From: Salinarimonas sp051117315
GTDB taxonomy: Bacteria; Pseudomonadota; Alphaproteobacteria; Rhizobiales; Beijerinckiaceae
Assembly: GCA_051117315.1 (NCBI GenBank)
Contig: JBNPEA010000045.1
Coordinates: 1 to 64,000, forward strand
Direction: 5' to 3'
DNA length: 64,000 bases
The notes beneath the pieces are model-generated. The model saw only the letters and a program-made list of their open reading frames with translations, was not told the origin of the DNA and ran no database searches. Within the stretch, counting starts at the first letter, position 1; every line of letters begins with the position of its first letter. Position numbers and translations under genes: made by a program. Shown here one piece after another: positions 1 through 7,547 of the stretch.

Positions 1-58
1 CCGGGCCGCTGACCGGAGCATATGGCGACCACCTACTGCGTAGGTATTCCGGGACCGA
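1..58 (+). ncRNA. ssrS: Possible 3' end of 6S RNA
   Basis: The first ~58 bases contain a short hairpin, ACCTAC-TGC-GTAGGT at about 32-46, flanked by CCGG/CCGG elements that could close an outer stem. In many alphaproteobacteria the 6S RNA gene lies directly upstream of the 5-formyltetrahydrofolate cyclo-ligase gene, which is the next gene here. The 5' part would lie outside the window. This is an inference from position plus a hairpin; no full secondary structure can be tested. Confidence 0.33.
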
Positions 59-97
59 CACTCCAACGGATTGCGCGGCTCCGCACCTGAGCATCGC

Positions 98-742
98 ATG
101 ACGCCCAACTCCCCTGACAGCTTGCCCCCCCAGGGGGAGACCTCCGACGGAGAGGCTCGCGACAAGCCCGCGCTGCGGGCGGAGGGTCTCGCGCGGCGCG
201 ATGCGCTCGATCCCGCCTTCCGCGCCGAGGCGGCGCGGGGGCTGGCGCATACGCTCATGGCGCTGCCGGAGCTCGCCGGCATCGGCACCATCGCGGGGTA
301 CTGGCCGCTGCGCTCCGAGCTCGACCCGCGCCCGGCGCTGGTGGCGCTCGCCGAGCGCGGCCACCGCATCGCGCTGCCCGTCGTCACCGAGCCCTCCCTC
401 GTCTTCCGCGCCTGGACGCCCGGCACGCCGCTCGTGCGCGGGCCCTTCGGCGTCGAGGCGCCGGGGCCGGAGGCCGAGGTGCTGCGGCCGCGGGCGCTGC
501 TCGTGCCGCTCGCGCGCTTCGACCGGGCCCGCCACCGCATCGGCTACGGCAAGGGCCACTACGACCGGGCGCTCGCCGCGCTCGAGGGCGCCGGGCCGGT
601 GCTGGCGATCGGGGTGGCCTTTTCCGTTCAGGAAGCGCACACCATTCCCGCCGAGGATCACGACCGGCGTCTCGACATGGTCGTGACCGAGGCGGAGATC
701 GTCCGCGCGCCGCACGGGGCGGCCGCGGCGCGGGAGGCCTGA
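98..742 (+). CDS. 5-formyltetrahydrofolate cyclo-ligase (MTHFS, YgfA family)
   Basis: ATP-dependent conversion of 5-formyl-THF to 5,10-methenyl-THF in cytoplasmic folate salvage. The diagnostic C-terminal motif GYGKGHYDRAL and the substrate-loop segment GPFGVEAP are present. Length from the ATG at 98 is 214 aa, normal for the family plus a ~20-residue polar N-terminal tail; an in-frame TTG at 71 would add nine residues, but neither start has a clear Shine-Dalgarno. The next gene starts four bases after this stop, so the two are probably cotranscribed. Confidence 0.9.
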   Translation: MTPNSPDSLPPQGETSDGEARDKPALRAEGLARRDALDPAFRAEAARGLAHTLMALPELAGIGTIAGYWPLRSELDPRPALVALAERGHRIALPVVTEPSLVFRAWTPGTPLVRGPFGVEAPGPEAEVLRPRALLVPLARFDRARHRIGYGKGHYDRALAALEGAGPVLAIGVAFSVQEAHTIPAEDHDRRLDMVVTEAEIVRAPHGAAAAREA

Positions 743-746
743 GCGC

Positions 747-1568
747 ATGCGCATCCTCTTCCTCGGCGACGTGGTCGGCCGGCCCGGGCGCCAGGCGGTG
801 ACCGAGGAGCTGCCGCGCCTGCGCGCGCGCTGGAAGCTCGACTGCGTGGTGATCAACGGCGAGAACGCGGCGGGCGGCTTCGGCATCACCGAGGCGATCT
901 GCGAGGAGCTCATCGGCGCGGGCGCCGACGCGATCACGCTCGGCAACCATTCCTTCGACCAGCGCGAGGCCCTCGTCTTCATCGAGCGGCAGGACCGGCT
1001 GGTGCGCCCGGCGAACTACCCCGCCGGCACGCCCGGCCGCGGCGCCACCCTCGTCGAGACCGCCGACGGCGCCCGCGTCCTCGTCGTCAGCGCCATGGGG
1101 CGGATCTACATGGACGCGATGGACGACCCCTTCGCCGCCGTGGAGCGCGCCCTCTCCGACTGCCCGCTCGGCGCCGCGGCGGACGCCATCGTGGTCGACA
1201 TGCACGCCGAGGCGACGAGCGAGAAGCAGGCCATGGGCGTGTTCTGCGACGGGCGCGCGAGCCTCGTCGTGGGCACCCACACCCACGTCCCCACCGCCGA
1301 CCATCGCATCATGCCCGGCGGCACCGCCTACATGTCGGACGCGGGCATGTGCGGCGATTACGATTCCGTGCTCGGCATGGCCAAGGACGAGCCGCTGCGG
1401 CGCTTCCTGCAGAAGACCCCCGGCTCGCGGCTGGAGACGGCGTCCGGCCGCGGCGCGATCTCCGGCGTCGCCGTCGAGACCGACTCGCGCACGGGCCTCG
1501 CGACCCGCGTCGCCGCGGTGCGGATCGGCCCGCATCTCGACGAAACCAGGCCGGCCTTCTGGGATTGA
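747..1568 (+). CDS. TIGR00282-type metallophosphoesterase (YmdB family)
   Basis: A 273-aa cytoplasmic calcineurin-like phosphoesterase. Metal-binding motifs are visible in order: FLGDVVGRPGR at the N-terminus, NGENAAGG, LGNHSFD, then the histidine-rich VDMHAEATSEK and GTHTHVPTAD. Bacillus YmdB relatives hydrolyse 2',3'-cyclic nucleotides and are tied to RNA turnover, but the alphaproteobacterial role is not settled. The gene is tightly packed behind the cyclo-ligase (4-base gap), an arrangement often seen in related genomes. Confidence 0.9.
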   Translation: MRILFLGDVVGRPGRQAVTEELPRLRARWKLDCVVINGENAAGGFGITEAICEELIGAGADAITLGNHSFDQREALVFIERQDRLVRPANYPAGTPGRGATLVETADGARVLVVSAMGRIYMDAMDDPFAAVERALSDCPLGAAADAIVVDMHAEATSEKQAMGVFCDGRASLVVGTHTHVPTADHRIMPGGTAYMSDAGMCGDYDSVLGMAKDEPLRRFLQKTPGSRLETASGRGAISGVAVETDSRTGLATRVAAVRIGPHLDETRPAFWD

Positions 1569-1582
1569 CCCGCGTGGACCCG

Positions 1583-2416
1583 ATGAACGCGCACGACCCG
1601 CCCGACCGCGCGAAGGAGCGCATCGACCCGCCGGGGGAGGAGCCCGCCGCGGAGGCGCAGGCTGCCGAGCGCAAGCGGCGCGTGCGCGAGGCGATCGAGC
1701 GCCTGCAGCAGCGCCGGGCCGAGCGGCGCGCCGCCAGGGCCGCCCGCATCGCCGCCGAGGACGAGACCCCGCAGGCGCGGCGCGCCCGCGCCATCCACGA
1801 GGCGATGGAGCACAAGCGCATCTCGCTCGTGCTGCGCGCGGTGATCGACACCGCGGAGGCCGAGCGCATCTCCATCCGCGAGATCGTCGAGGCCTTCGGC
1901 GAGCGCGCGTTCGGCTTCGTCATCATCCTGTTCTCGCTGCCGAACTGCATCCCGGCGCCGCCGGGCATGAACTCGATCTTCGGCCTGCCGGTGGTGCTCT
2001 TCGCCGTGCAGATGGCGATGGGCAAGCGCCGGCCCTGGCTCCCGCGCTGGCTGATGGACAAGACCTTCGCGGTCGCCACCTTCCGGCGCATCATCGACGT
2101 CGCCGAGCCGCGCCTGCGCTGGGTGGAGAACCTCTGCCGCCCGCGCTACGAGGCGCTGTTCGGGCCCCGCGGCGACCGCCTGATCGGCGTCTTCGCCATC
2201 CTGCTCGCCGTGTGCGTGATCATCCCGCTGCCGGGCACCAACTTCGTGCCCTCGATCGCGCTCGTCGTGCTGGCCATCGCCATCATGCAGGAGGACGGCG
2301 TGATGCTCGGCATCGGCGGCCTGCTCGGCCTCGCCGGCATGGCCTACACGATCGGGCTGTCCTGGGCGCTCGTCGGGGTGGCGCTGTTCGCCGCGCAGAG
2401 GGCGGTGGGGATGTGA
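1583..2416 (+). CDS. ExoD-family exopolysaccharide synthesis membrane protein
   Basis: 277 aa. A charged Glu/Arg-rich N-terminal segment of ~75 residues precedes the ExoD domain (from about 'RISLVLRAVIDTAE'), which contains the conserved PNCIPAPPG motif and a second IPLPGTNFVPS repeat-like motif, with four or so membrane segments. ExoD was first described in Sinorhizobium as affecting exopolysaccharide production and alkali tolerance; the biochemical function is unknown. The start was set at the ATG at 1583, 14 bases after the preceding stop; the longer open frame upstream overlaps the phosphoesterase gene and is not coding. Confidence 0.85.
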   Translation: MNAHDPPDRAKERIDPPGEEPAAEAQAAERKRRVREAIERLQQRRAERRAARAARIAAEDETPQARRARAIHEAMEHKRISLVLRAVIDTAEAERISIREIVEAFGERAFGFVIILFSLPNCIPAPPGMNSIFGLPVVLFAVQMAMGKRRPWLPRWLMDKTFAVATFRRIIDVAEPRLRWVENLCRPRYEALFGPRGDRLIGVFAILLAVCVIIPLPGTNFVPSIALVVLAIAIMQEDGVMLGIGGLLGLAGMAYTIGLSWALVGVALFAAQRAVGM

Positions 2417-2539
2417 GGGACGAGCCATCCGGCTTGGCAACCCCCGCCTTCCCCGCCTATATCACGCCCTCAGCGACACGGACGATCACCCAGACACCGC
2501 CGCCTCTCGGGGAGGCGCCGCGCGAGGACGGAACACCGC

Positions 2540-3286
2540 ATGGCCGGGCACAGCCAGTTCAAGAACATCATGCACCGCAAGGGGCGCGTCGATGCGCAGC
2601 GCTCCAAGCTCTTCTCCAAGCTCGCCCGCGAGATCACGGTCGCGGCCAAGATGGGCATGCCGGACCCGGCGATGAACCCGCGCCTGCGCGCGGCGATCCT
2701 GGCGGCGAAGGCGCAGTCGATGCCCAAGGACAACATCGAGCGCGCGATCAAGAAGTCCCAGGGTGGCGACGCGGAGAGCTACGAGGAGATCCGCTACGAG
2801 GGCTACGGCCCCGGCGGCGCCGCGGTGATCATCGAGGCGATGACCGACAACCGCAACCGCACCGCCTCCGACATCCGCTCGACCTTCACCAAGGCCGGCG
2901 GCAACCTCGCGGAGACGGGCGCCGTCGCCTTCATGTTCGACCGGGTCGGCATCGTCGAGTACGGGCCGGAGGTCGGCGACGCCGACGCCATGCTCGAGGC
3001 CGCCATCGAGGCCGGCGCCGACGACGTGGTCTCCTCCGAGGCCGGCCACGAGGTCTACTGTGCCGACACGGCGCTCGGCGAGGTGACGAAGGCGCTCGAG
3101 GAGCGCTTCGGCGAGGCCCGCCGCTCGGCCCTGATCTGGAAGGCGCAGACCGCGGTCGCCGTCGACGACGAGGCCGGCGAGAAGCTGATGAGGCTGATGG
3201 AGACTCTCGAGGACCACGACGACGTCCAGAACGTCTACGCCAATTTCGAGCTGTCCGAGGCGCTGATGGAGAAGCTCTCCGCCTGA
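2540..3286 (+). CDS. yebC: YebC/PmpR family regulator / translation factor
   Basis: 248 aa, family length. The conserved start MAGHSQFKNIMHRKGR, the EITVAAKMG segment and YEGYGPGGAAVIIEA are diagnostic. YebC proteins were described as transcriptional regulators and more recently as factors acting on ribosomes stalled at proline stretches; which applies here cannot be read from sequence. In many proteobacteria yebC sits next to ruvC-ruvA-ruvB; here ruvC-ruvA are about 18 kb away. It is convergent with the MscS gene. Confidence 0.93.
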   Translation: MAGHSQFKNIMHRKGRVDAQRSKLFSKLAREITVAAKMGMPDPAMNPRLRAAILAAKAQSMPKDNIERAIKKSQGGDAESYEEIRYEGYGPGGAAVIIEAMTDNRNRTASDIRSTFTKAGGNLAETGAVAFMFDRVGIVEYGPEVGDADAMLEAAIEAGADDVVSSEAGHEVYCADTALGEVTKALEERFGEARRSALIWKAQTAVAVDDEAGEKLMRLMETLEDHDDVQNVYANFELSEALMEKLSA

Positions 3287-3313
3287 TTCGGCCTCAACCC
3301 CAGGTCCCCTTCG

Positions 3314-4489
3314 TCAGCCCAGATCCGAGGCCTCGCCGCTCGCCTCGGCGGCGGCGTCGCCCGCCTCCGCCGCCGCGGCGCCGGCCCGGTCCCCGCCGGC
3401 CCGATCCGCGCTCGCGACGGTGCGCGTGCGCACCTGCGGCAGCGCGCGCGGATGCTCCGCCTGCAGCCAGGCCACGAGATCCTCGCGCACGGCGCAGCGC
3501 AGGTCCCAGGCTTCGCCCGGGGCGCGCGCGCTCATCAGGCCGCGCACGATGATCGTGTCGCGCCCGGCGTCGATCACCTGCAGCCCGACCGTCTCCCCGT
3601 CGAACAGCGGGTGCGCCCGCACCAGCGCCTCGAAGCGCGTGCGGATCGCCGGGATCGGCGCGCCGTAGTCGAGATGCAGCAGCACCGAGCCGATCAGCGT
3701 GTGCTCGTCGCGAGTCCAGTTCTGGAAGGGCTGCTCGATGAAGCGCTTGAGCGGCACGATCAGCCGGCGCAGGTCCCACAGCCGCACGACGACGTAGCTC
3801 GTGCGGATGTCCTCGATGAAGCCGAACTCGCCCTCGACGATCACGGCGTCCTCGAGCCGCATCGGCTGGGTGATGGCGATCTGCAGGCCGGCGATGATGT
3901 TGGACAGCACCGGCTGCGCCGCGAGCCCGATCACGAGGCCCGCCACGCCCGCGGAGGCGAACAGGCTGGTGCCGTACTGCCGCGCCACCGGGCTCGTGGT
4001 CATCAGCGCCGCGACCGTGAGGAAGACGACCAGGATCACCGCGATGCGGCGCAGGAGCCGCACCTGCGTCGTCGCCTTGCGGGTGAGGCTCGCATCCTCG
4101 GATTCCTCGGGCAGCCGGCGCAGGTAGACCTCGGCGGCGACGTTCACCACCACGATCACGGCCCAGCCGAGGACGACGATGACGGCGAGCAGGATCAGGT
4201 AGGCGATCCAGCCCCGCACCGCGGCGGAGAGCGGCACTGCCGGCAGCGCGCCGGCGACGACGAGGAGGACGAGGGCGAGGCGCGTCGGGCGCCGGATGCG
4301 CTCGAGGATGCCGCGGCCGACCTCGCCGACACGCCGCCCGACCGTGGCGCGGACGGCGCGCACGATCAGCGCGTGGGCCAGCAGCGCGGCGAGCGCGAAC
4401 AGGCCGAGCACGAGCACGGCCTCCGCCCAGTCCGGCAGGCCCGCGACGATCCCGCCCGCCTCGCGGGCGAGCGCGGCGATCCGCTCCAC
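3314..4489 (-). CDS. Mechanosensitive ion channel (MscS family)
   Basis: 391 aa. The N-terminal ~130 residues hold several hydrophobic segments (for example AVLVLGLFALAALLAHALIV), followed by the pore helix and beta domain of MscS: SAGVAGLVIGLAAQ, then the MRLEDAVIVEGEFGFIEDI segment. These channels open on hypoosmotic shock in the inner membrane. The GTG start at 4489 is preceded on the minus strand by GGGAGAGG. The C-terminal ~45 residues are low-complexity Ala/Gly/Glu-rich. Confidence 0.92.
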   Translation of the reverse strand: MERIAALAREAGGIVAGLPDWAEAVLVLGLFALAALLAHALIVRAVRATVGRRVGEVGRGILERIRRPTRLALVLLVVAGALPAVPLSAAVRGWIAYLILLAVIVVLGWAVIVVVNVAAEVYLRRLPEESEDASLTRKATTQVRLLRRIAVILVVFLTVAALMTTSPVARQYGTSLFASAGVAGLVIGLAAQPVLSNIIAGLQIAITQPMRLEDAVIVEGEFGFIEDIRTSYVVVRLWDLRRLIVPLKRFIEQPFQNWTRDEHTLIGSVLLHLDYGAPIPAIRTRFEALVRAHPLFDGETVGLQVIDAGRDTIIVRGLMSARAPGEAWDLRCAVREDLVAWLQAEHPRALPQVRTRTVASADRAGGDRAGAAAAEAGDAAAEASGEASDLG

Positions 4490-4577
4490 GACGATCCTCT
4501 CCCGGCTCGCTGTCCGCGCGGGCGAACGCGGGTGGGAGCGCGGCGGTTCCGGGCGCGCGCCCGCCGTAGCGCGGGGA

Positions 4578-5597
4578 TCAGCGCACGAGCACGAGCTCGG
4601 CCTCCTCGGTCGTCACCGAGCAGCCGAGGATGATGCGGATGTCGTCGAAGTCGCGGTCGCCCTTGTGGCGCGGTCCCGGCCGGTCCTCGAAGCCGTAGAA
4701 GATGAAGGCGCCCTCGCGGCAGGGCTTGTTCGCCGCGTGCGGGTTGCGGTGCTTGCCGCTCGGCAGCACCCCGCCCTCGCCGTCGTGGCAGACGTCGAGC
4801 GTCTCGCAGATCACGGTCTCCGCGACGTCGGCGTCCTTGGGGAAGTTCAGCTTCATGGCGTTGCCGGGCGTGATCGTCGTGTCGGAATAATAGTCGTACT
4901 GCTCGGCGTTGGGGGCGTTCCACAGGTGCGGCCTGGTGCGGGCGTTGCGCACGTTGCGCAGGCGCAGGCTGAGGCTCTCGCCGGCCGCGCAGACCGGGAT
5001 GCGATACGTGATGTCAGAGCCGCCGTTGTCGGCGACGAGCGTCATCTGCGAGCGCTGGCCCTCGGCCCCGACGCCGTTGCCGAGGCCGTTGCGATCCGGG
5101 TCGAAGCAATAGGCGAAGATCTGGTTGTAGTCCGCCGCCTCGTGGCTGAGCTGGACGAGGGGCGGCTCGGGCGTCACCACGCGCGTCAGCCCGCGCGCCA
5201 CGGCGACGACCTCGACGCGCAGGGTGTCGGGCATGCCCGGCACCGCCGAGACGATCCGCAGCGGCACCGCGGCGCTCACCCTCACCTCGTAGTCGGTCCC
5301 GCCTCCGGGTCGCGGCACCGCGCGGGTGGCGACGGCGAGGTCGCGGACGTCCGCGCCGTGCCGCGCCAGGATCGCCTGCTTCGCCGCCGCGCTGACCGCG
5401 TCCTGGTCGGCGGCGTCGTGGCTGTGGAGCGCGAAGGCGTCGGCCTCCGCCTGCAGCGCGGCCTCGACCGTGGCGGTCCTGGCGTAGTCGACGCCGGCGC
5501 CCGTCACGCCGAGCACCGGCAGGAGGCTCAGCGCGAAGGCGACGGCGACCGCGCCGCGGCTGTCCCCCGCGAAGGATCGCAGATGCGTCGTGGGCAT
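4578..5597 (-). CDS. TadG/TadE-like pilus-assembly protein without a VWA domain
   Basis: 339 aa. The N-terminus has the Tad signature (residues ~8-45): a short basic leader, then RGAVAVAFALSLLPVLGVTG as a membrane helix, followed by DYARTATVEAALQAEADAFAL. In complete TadG proteins a von Willebrand A domain follows; here I see instead a Cys-containing, probably beta-rich region (YCFDPDRNGLG, RIPVCAAGESLSLRLRN, CETLDVCHDGEGG) that I do not recognise. Probably secreted or envelope-anchored. No other tad/cpa genes are nearby. The start has a good Shine-Dalgarno (AGGTGG). Confidence 0.72.
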   Translation of the reverse strand: MPTTHLRSFAGDSRGAVAVAFALSLLPVLGVTGAGVDYARTATVEAALQAEADAFALHSHDAADQDAVSAAAKQAILARHGADVRDLAVATRAVPRPGGGTDYEVRVSAAVPLRIVSAVPGMPDTLRVEVVAVARGLTRVVTPEPPLVQLSHEAADYNQIFAYCFDPDRNGLGNGVGAEGQRSQMTLVADNGGSDITYRIPVCAAGESLSLRLRNVRNARTRPHLWNAPNAEQYDYYSDTTITPGNAMKLNFPKDADVAETVICETLDVCHDGEGGVLPSGKHRNPHAANKPCREGAFIFYGFEDRPGPRHKGDRDFDDIRIILGCSVTTEEAELVLVR

Positions 5598-5712
5598 GCT
5601 CCACCTCGTCCGGATCGCAGAAGCGCCCGCGGGCGCCGATCGAGGCGAGAGCCTGCCCGCGCCGTCTTACCATCGATTGGAGACGATGCGTCGAATGCGA
5701 GCCGTCCGTCGA

Positions 5713-5994
5713 TCAGTGCGTGAGAGACACGCGGCGCTCGTAGATGTCGCGGGCGATCGATTCGTAGTGGGTGACGAGCGTGGCGATCTCGGAGGTGAAG
5801 GCGTGGCGCGGCGAGGAGGCGCAATCGGCGAGGGGCCGGCGCGCGGTCGCGTCCGACACCGAGACGCCGACGGTGAAGACCGCGATCCCCTCCCTGCGCA
5901 AGCTGACGTAGACGCTCGCCATGCGCGTATTGAGGAGGCGCGCCCACGGTCGCGTCGACCTCGCCGCGAGGCTCGCCAGCGCGTCCGCGATGGC
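5713..5994 (-). pseudogene. C-terminal remnant of a TadG VWA-domain protein
   Basis: On the minus strand a short frame ends with GIAVFTVGVSVSD, then CASSPRHAF and HYESIARDIYERRVSLTH, which matches the last ~70 residues of VWA-type TadG proteins (a '...GI.vyTvgf...l..CAs....f......l...f..ia..i..lrl' pattern recalled from the family). The resemblance appears to continue upstream of the first ATG (5922) through a segment reading LLNTRMASVYVSLRREG, up to a stop at 5995-5997, so the ATG is unlikely to be a true start. Everything N-terminal (membrane helix and MIDAS motif) is gone. A very small real gene is a less likely alternative. Confidence 0.62.
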
Positions 5995-6020
5995 CTAGAC
6001 ATCGGTGCTGGAGATCGCCC

Positions 6021-6962
6021 ATGGCCGCCTTCGACGATGAGAGCCCGCTCGACGACGACGCCCTGCGCGACGCCCTGATCGCCCTGATCGATCTCGACGT
6101 CGCGGGCGGGGTGGACTGCGCGCTGGACGAGACGCCGCACGACCGCTTCGCCGACGAGGCGGCGCGGCGAGAGGAGGCGCGCGCGGCCCGTCCCCAGGCC
6201 GTCGCGCCGGAGCCCCGCGGCGAGCCGCCCCGCCGCGAGCCGCCGCGCCACCCCGCCGCGCCGACGGCCGAGTCGGCTCCGCCCCGTCCCGCCGTCCCCC
6301 CCGGCGCCCTCGATCCAGAGGGCGCGGTGGCGAGCGCGCGGGCGCTGGCGGAGGGCGCCGCGGACCTCGCGGCGCTCGAGCGCGCGCTCGCCGGCTTCGA
6401 GGGGTGCGCCCTCAAGGCCTCGGCCCGCAGCCTCGTCTTCGCGGACGGCACGCCGGGCGCGCGGGTGATGATCGTGGGGGAGGCCCCGGGCGCCGACGAG
6501 GACCGGACGGGAATGCCCTTCGTCGGGCGCGCGGGGCAGCTGCTCGACCGCATGCTCGCCGCCATCGCGCTCACCCGCGCAGACGTCTACATCGCCAACG
6601 TCGTGCCCTGGCGCCCGCCGGGCAACCGCACGCCGACGCCGCAGGAAGTCGCCGCCTGCCTGCCCTTCACCCGTCGCCAGATCGCGCTCGCCGACCCGGA
6701 CATCCTCGTGTGCATGGGCGCGCCGGCGACGCAGCACCTGCTCGGGCTGCGCGAGGGAATCACACGGGTGCGCGGGCGCTGGCTCGACTACGACACCGGC
6801 CGGCGCACGATCCGCGCCCTGCCGATGCTCCACCCGGCCTACCTGCTGCGCCAGCCGCTGCAGAAGCGCCTCGCCTGGCGCGACCTGCGCACCCTGCGCG
6901 CGGCGCTGCTGGAAGGCGCCCGCGAGGCGTCCGCTCAGGCTTCCGAGAGCCCGCCGAGATAG
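6021..6962 (+). CDS. Uracil-DNA glycosylase, family-4-like with incomplete Fe-S ligand set
   Basis: 313 aa. An acidic/proline-rich N-terminal ~110 residues precedes the glycosylase domain. Motif 1 GEAPGADEDRTGMPFVGRAG and motif 2 MLHPAYLLR are intact, as expected for excision of uracil from DNA. Family-4 enzymes bind a 4Fe-4S cluster through C-x2-C and C-x15-C. Here the first pair reads CALK (second Cys missing) and the second reads PWRPP...AAC (first Cys is Trp), so only two ligands remain. Related alphaproteobacterial proteins may share this. It overlaps mmcB convergently by 28 bp. Confidence 0.9.
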   Translation: MAAFDDESPLDDDALRDALIALIDLDVAGGVDCALDETPHDRFADEAARREEARAARPQAVAPEPRGEPPRREPPRHPAAPTAESAPPRPAVPPGALDPEGAVASARALAEGAADLAALERALAGFEGCALKASARSLVFADGTPGARVMIVGEAPGADEDRTGMPFVGRAGQLLDRMLAAIALTRADVYIANVVPWRPPGNRTPTPQEVAACLPFTRRQIALADPDILVCMGAPATQHLLGLREGITRVRGRWLDYDTGRRTIRALPMLHPAYLLRQPLQKRLAWRDLRTLRAALLEGAREASAQASESPPR

Positions 6963-7426
6963 GCGCGCGCCTCGGGATCGCTCACCGCGTGCAGCCCCGC
7001 CGCCGCCTGGCGGGCGAAGCGCAGGGTCAGTGCCTTGCGCCGCGCCGGCGCCAGCGGATGGTGCGGCGGATCGCGCAGGATCTCGGCGCCGAACCCGTCC
7101 GCCAGGATCAGCCCCGTCTCGATCGGCAGGATGTCGATGGGCGTCCCCGCGTCGACGGCGAAGTAGAGCCTGTCGCAGAAGTCCCGGTAGTCCGGCCATT
7201 TCCGATCGGCGCGGAAATCCCGCACGCTCGACTTGATCTCCACGATCGAGACGCCGCCGTCGCGCGACAGCGCGATCACGTCCGCGCGTCGGCCGGAGCG
7301 CAGGGTGAACTCGCACAGGGTGCCGCAGTCGAGCGCGGCGAACAGCCGGCGCACGCCCCGCTGGATGGCGATGGCGGTCGGTGACTGGCGCCCGTCGGGG
7401 CGGGGGGCTTGCGCGAGGCTGATCAT
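6935..7426 (-). CDS. mmcB: MmcB family DNA repair protein
   Basis: 163 aa from the ATG at 7426. The protein has a nuclease-fold look: a RADVIALSRDGGVSIVEIKSS segment with the D...ExK pattern typical of PD-(D/E)xK-like folds, then DFRADRKWPDYRDFCDRLYF. MmcB was named in Caulobacter as a LexA/SOS-linked or mitomycin-related repair factor. The longer open frame starting at 7486 lacks family similarity before MISLAQAP, so the inner start is preferred. The 3' end overlaps the glycosylase gene on the other strand. Confidence 0.85.
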   Translation of the reverse strand: MISLAQAPRPDGRQSPTAIAIQRGVRRLFAALDCGTLCEFTLRSGRRADVIALSRDGGVSIVEIKSSVRDFRADRKWPDYRDFCDRLYFAVDAGTPIDILPIETGLILADGFGAEILRDPPHHPLAPARRKALTLRFARQAAAGLHAVSDPEARAYLGGLSEA

Positions 7427-7547
7427 GCTTCGTTCTAGCACGACGTCGCCACGTTGAAAACGCGCGCGCGCATCGCGGTCGTTCACCGGACCTTAGGCGC
7501 TGGCGGGACAATGTCGCCGCTTCGAGAGATCGATCGAGCACGAGATC

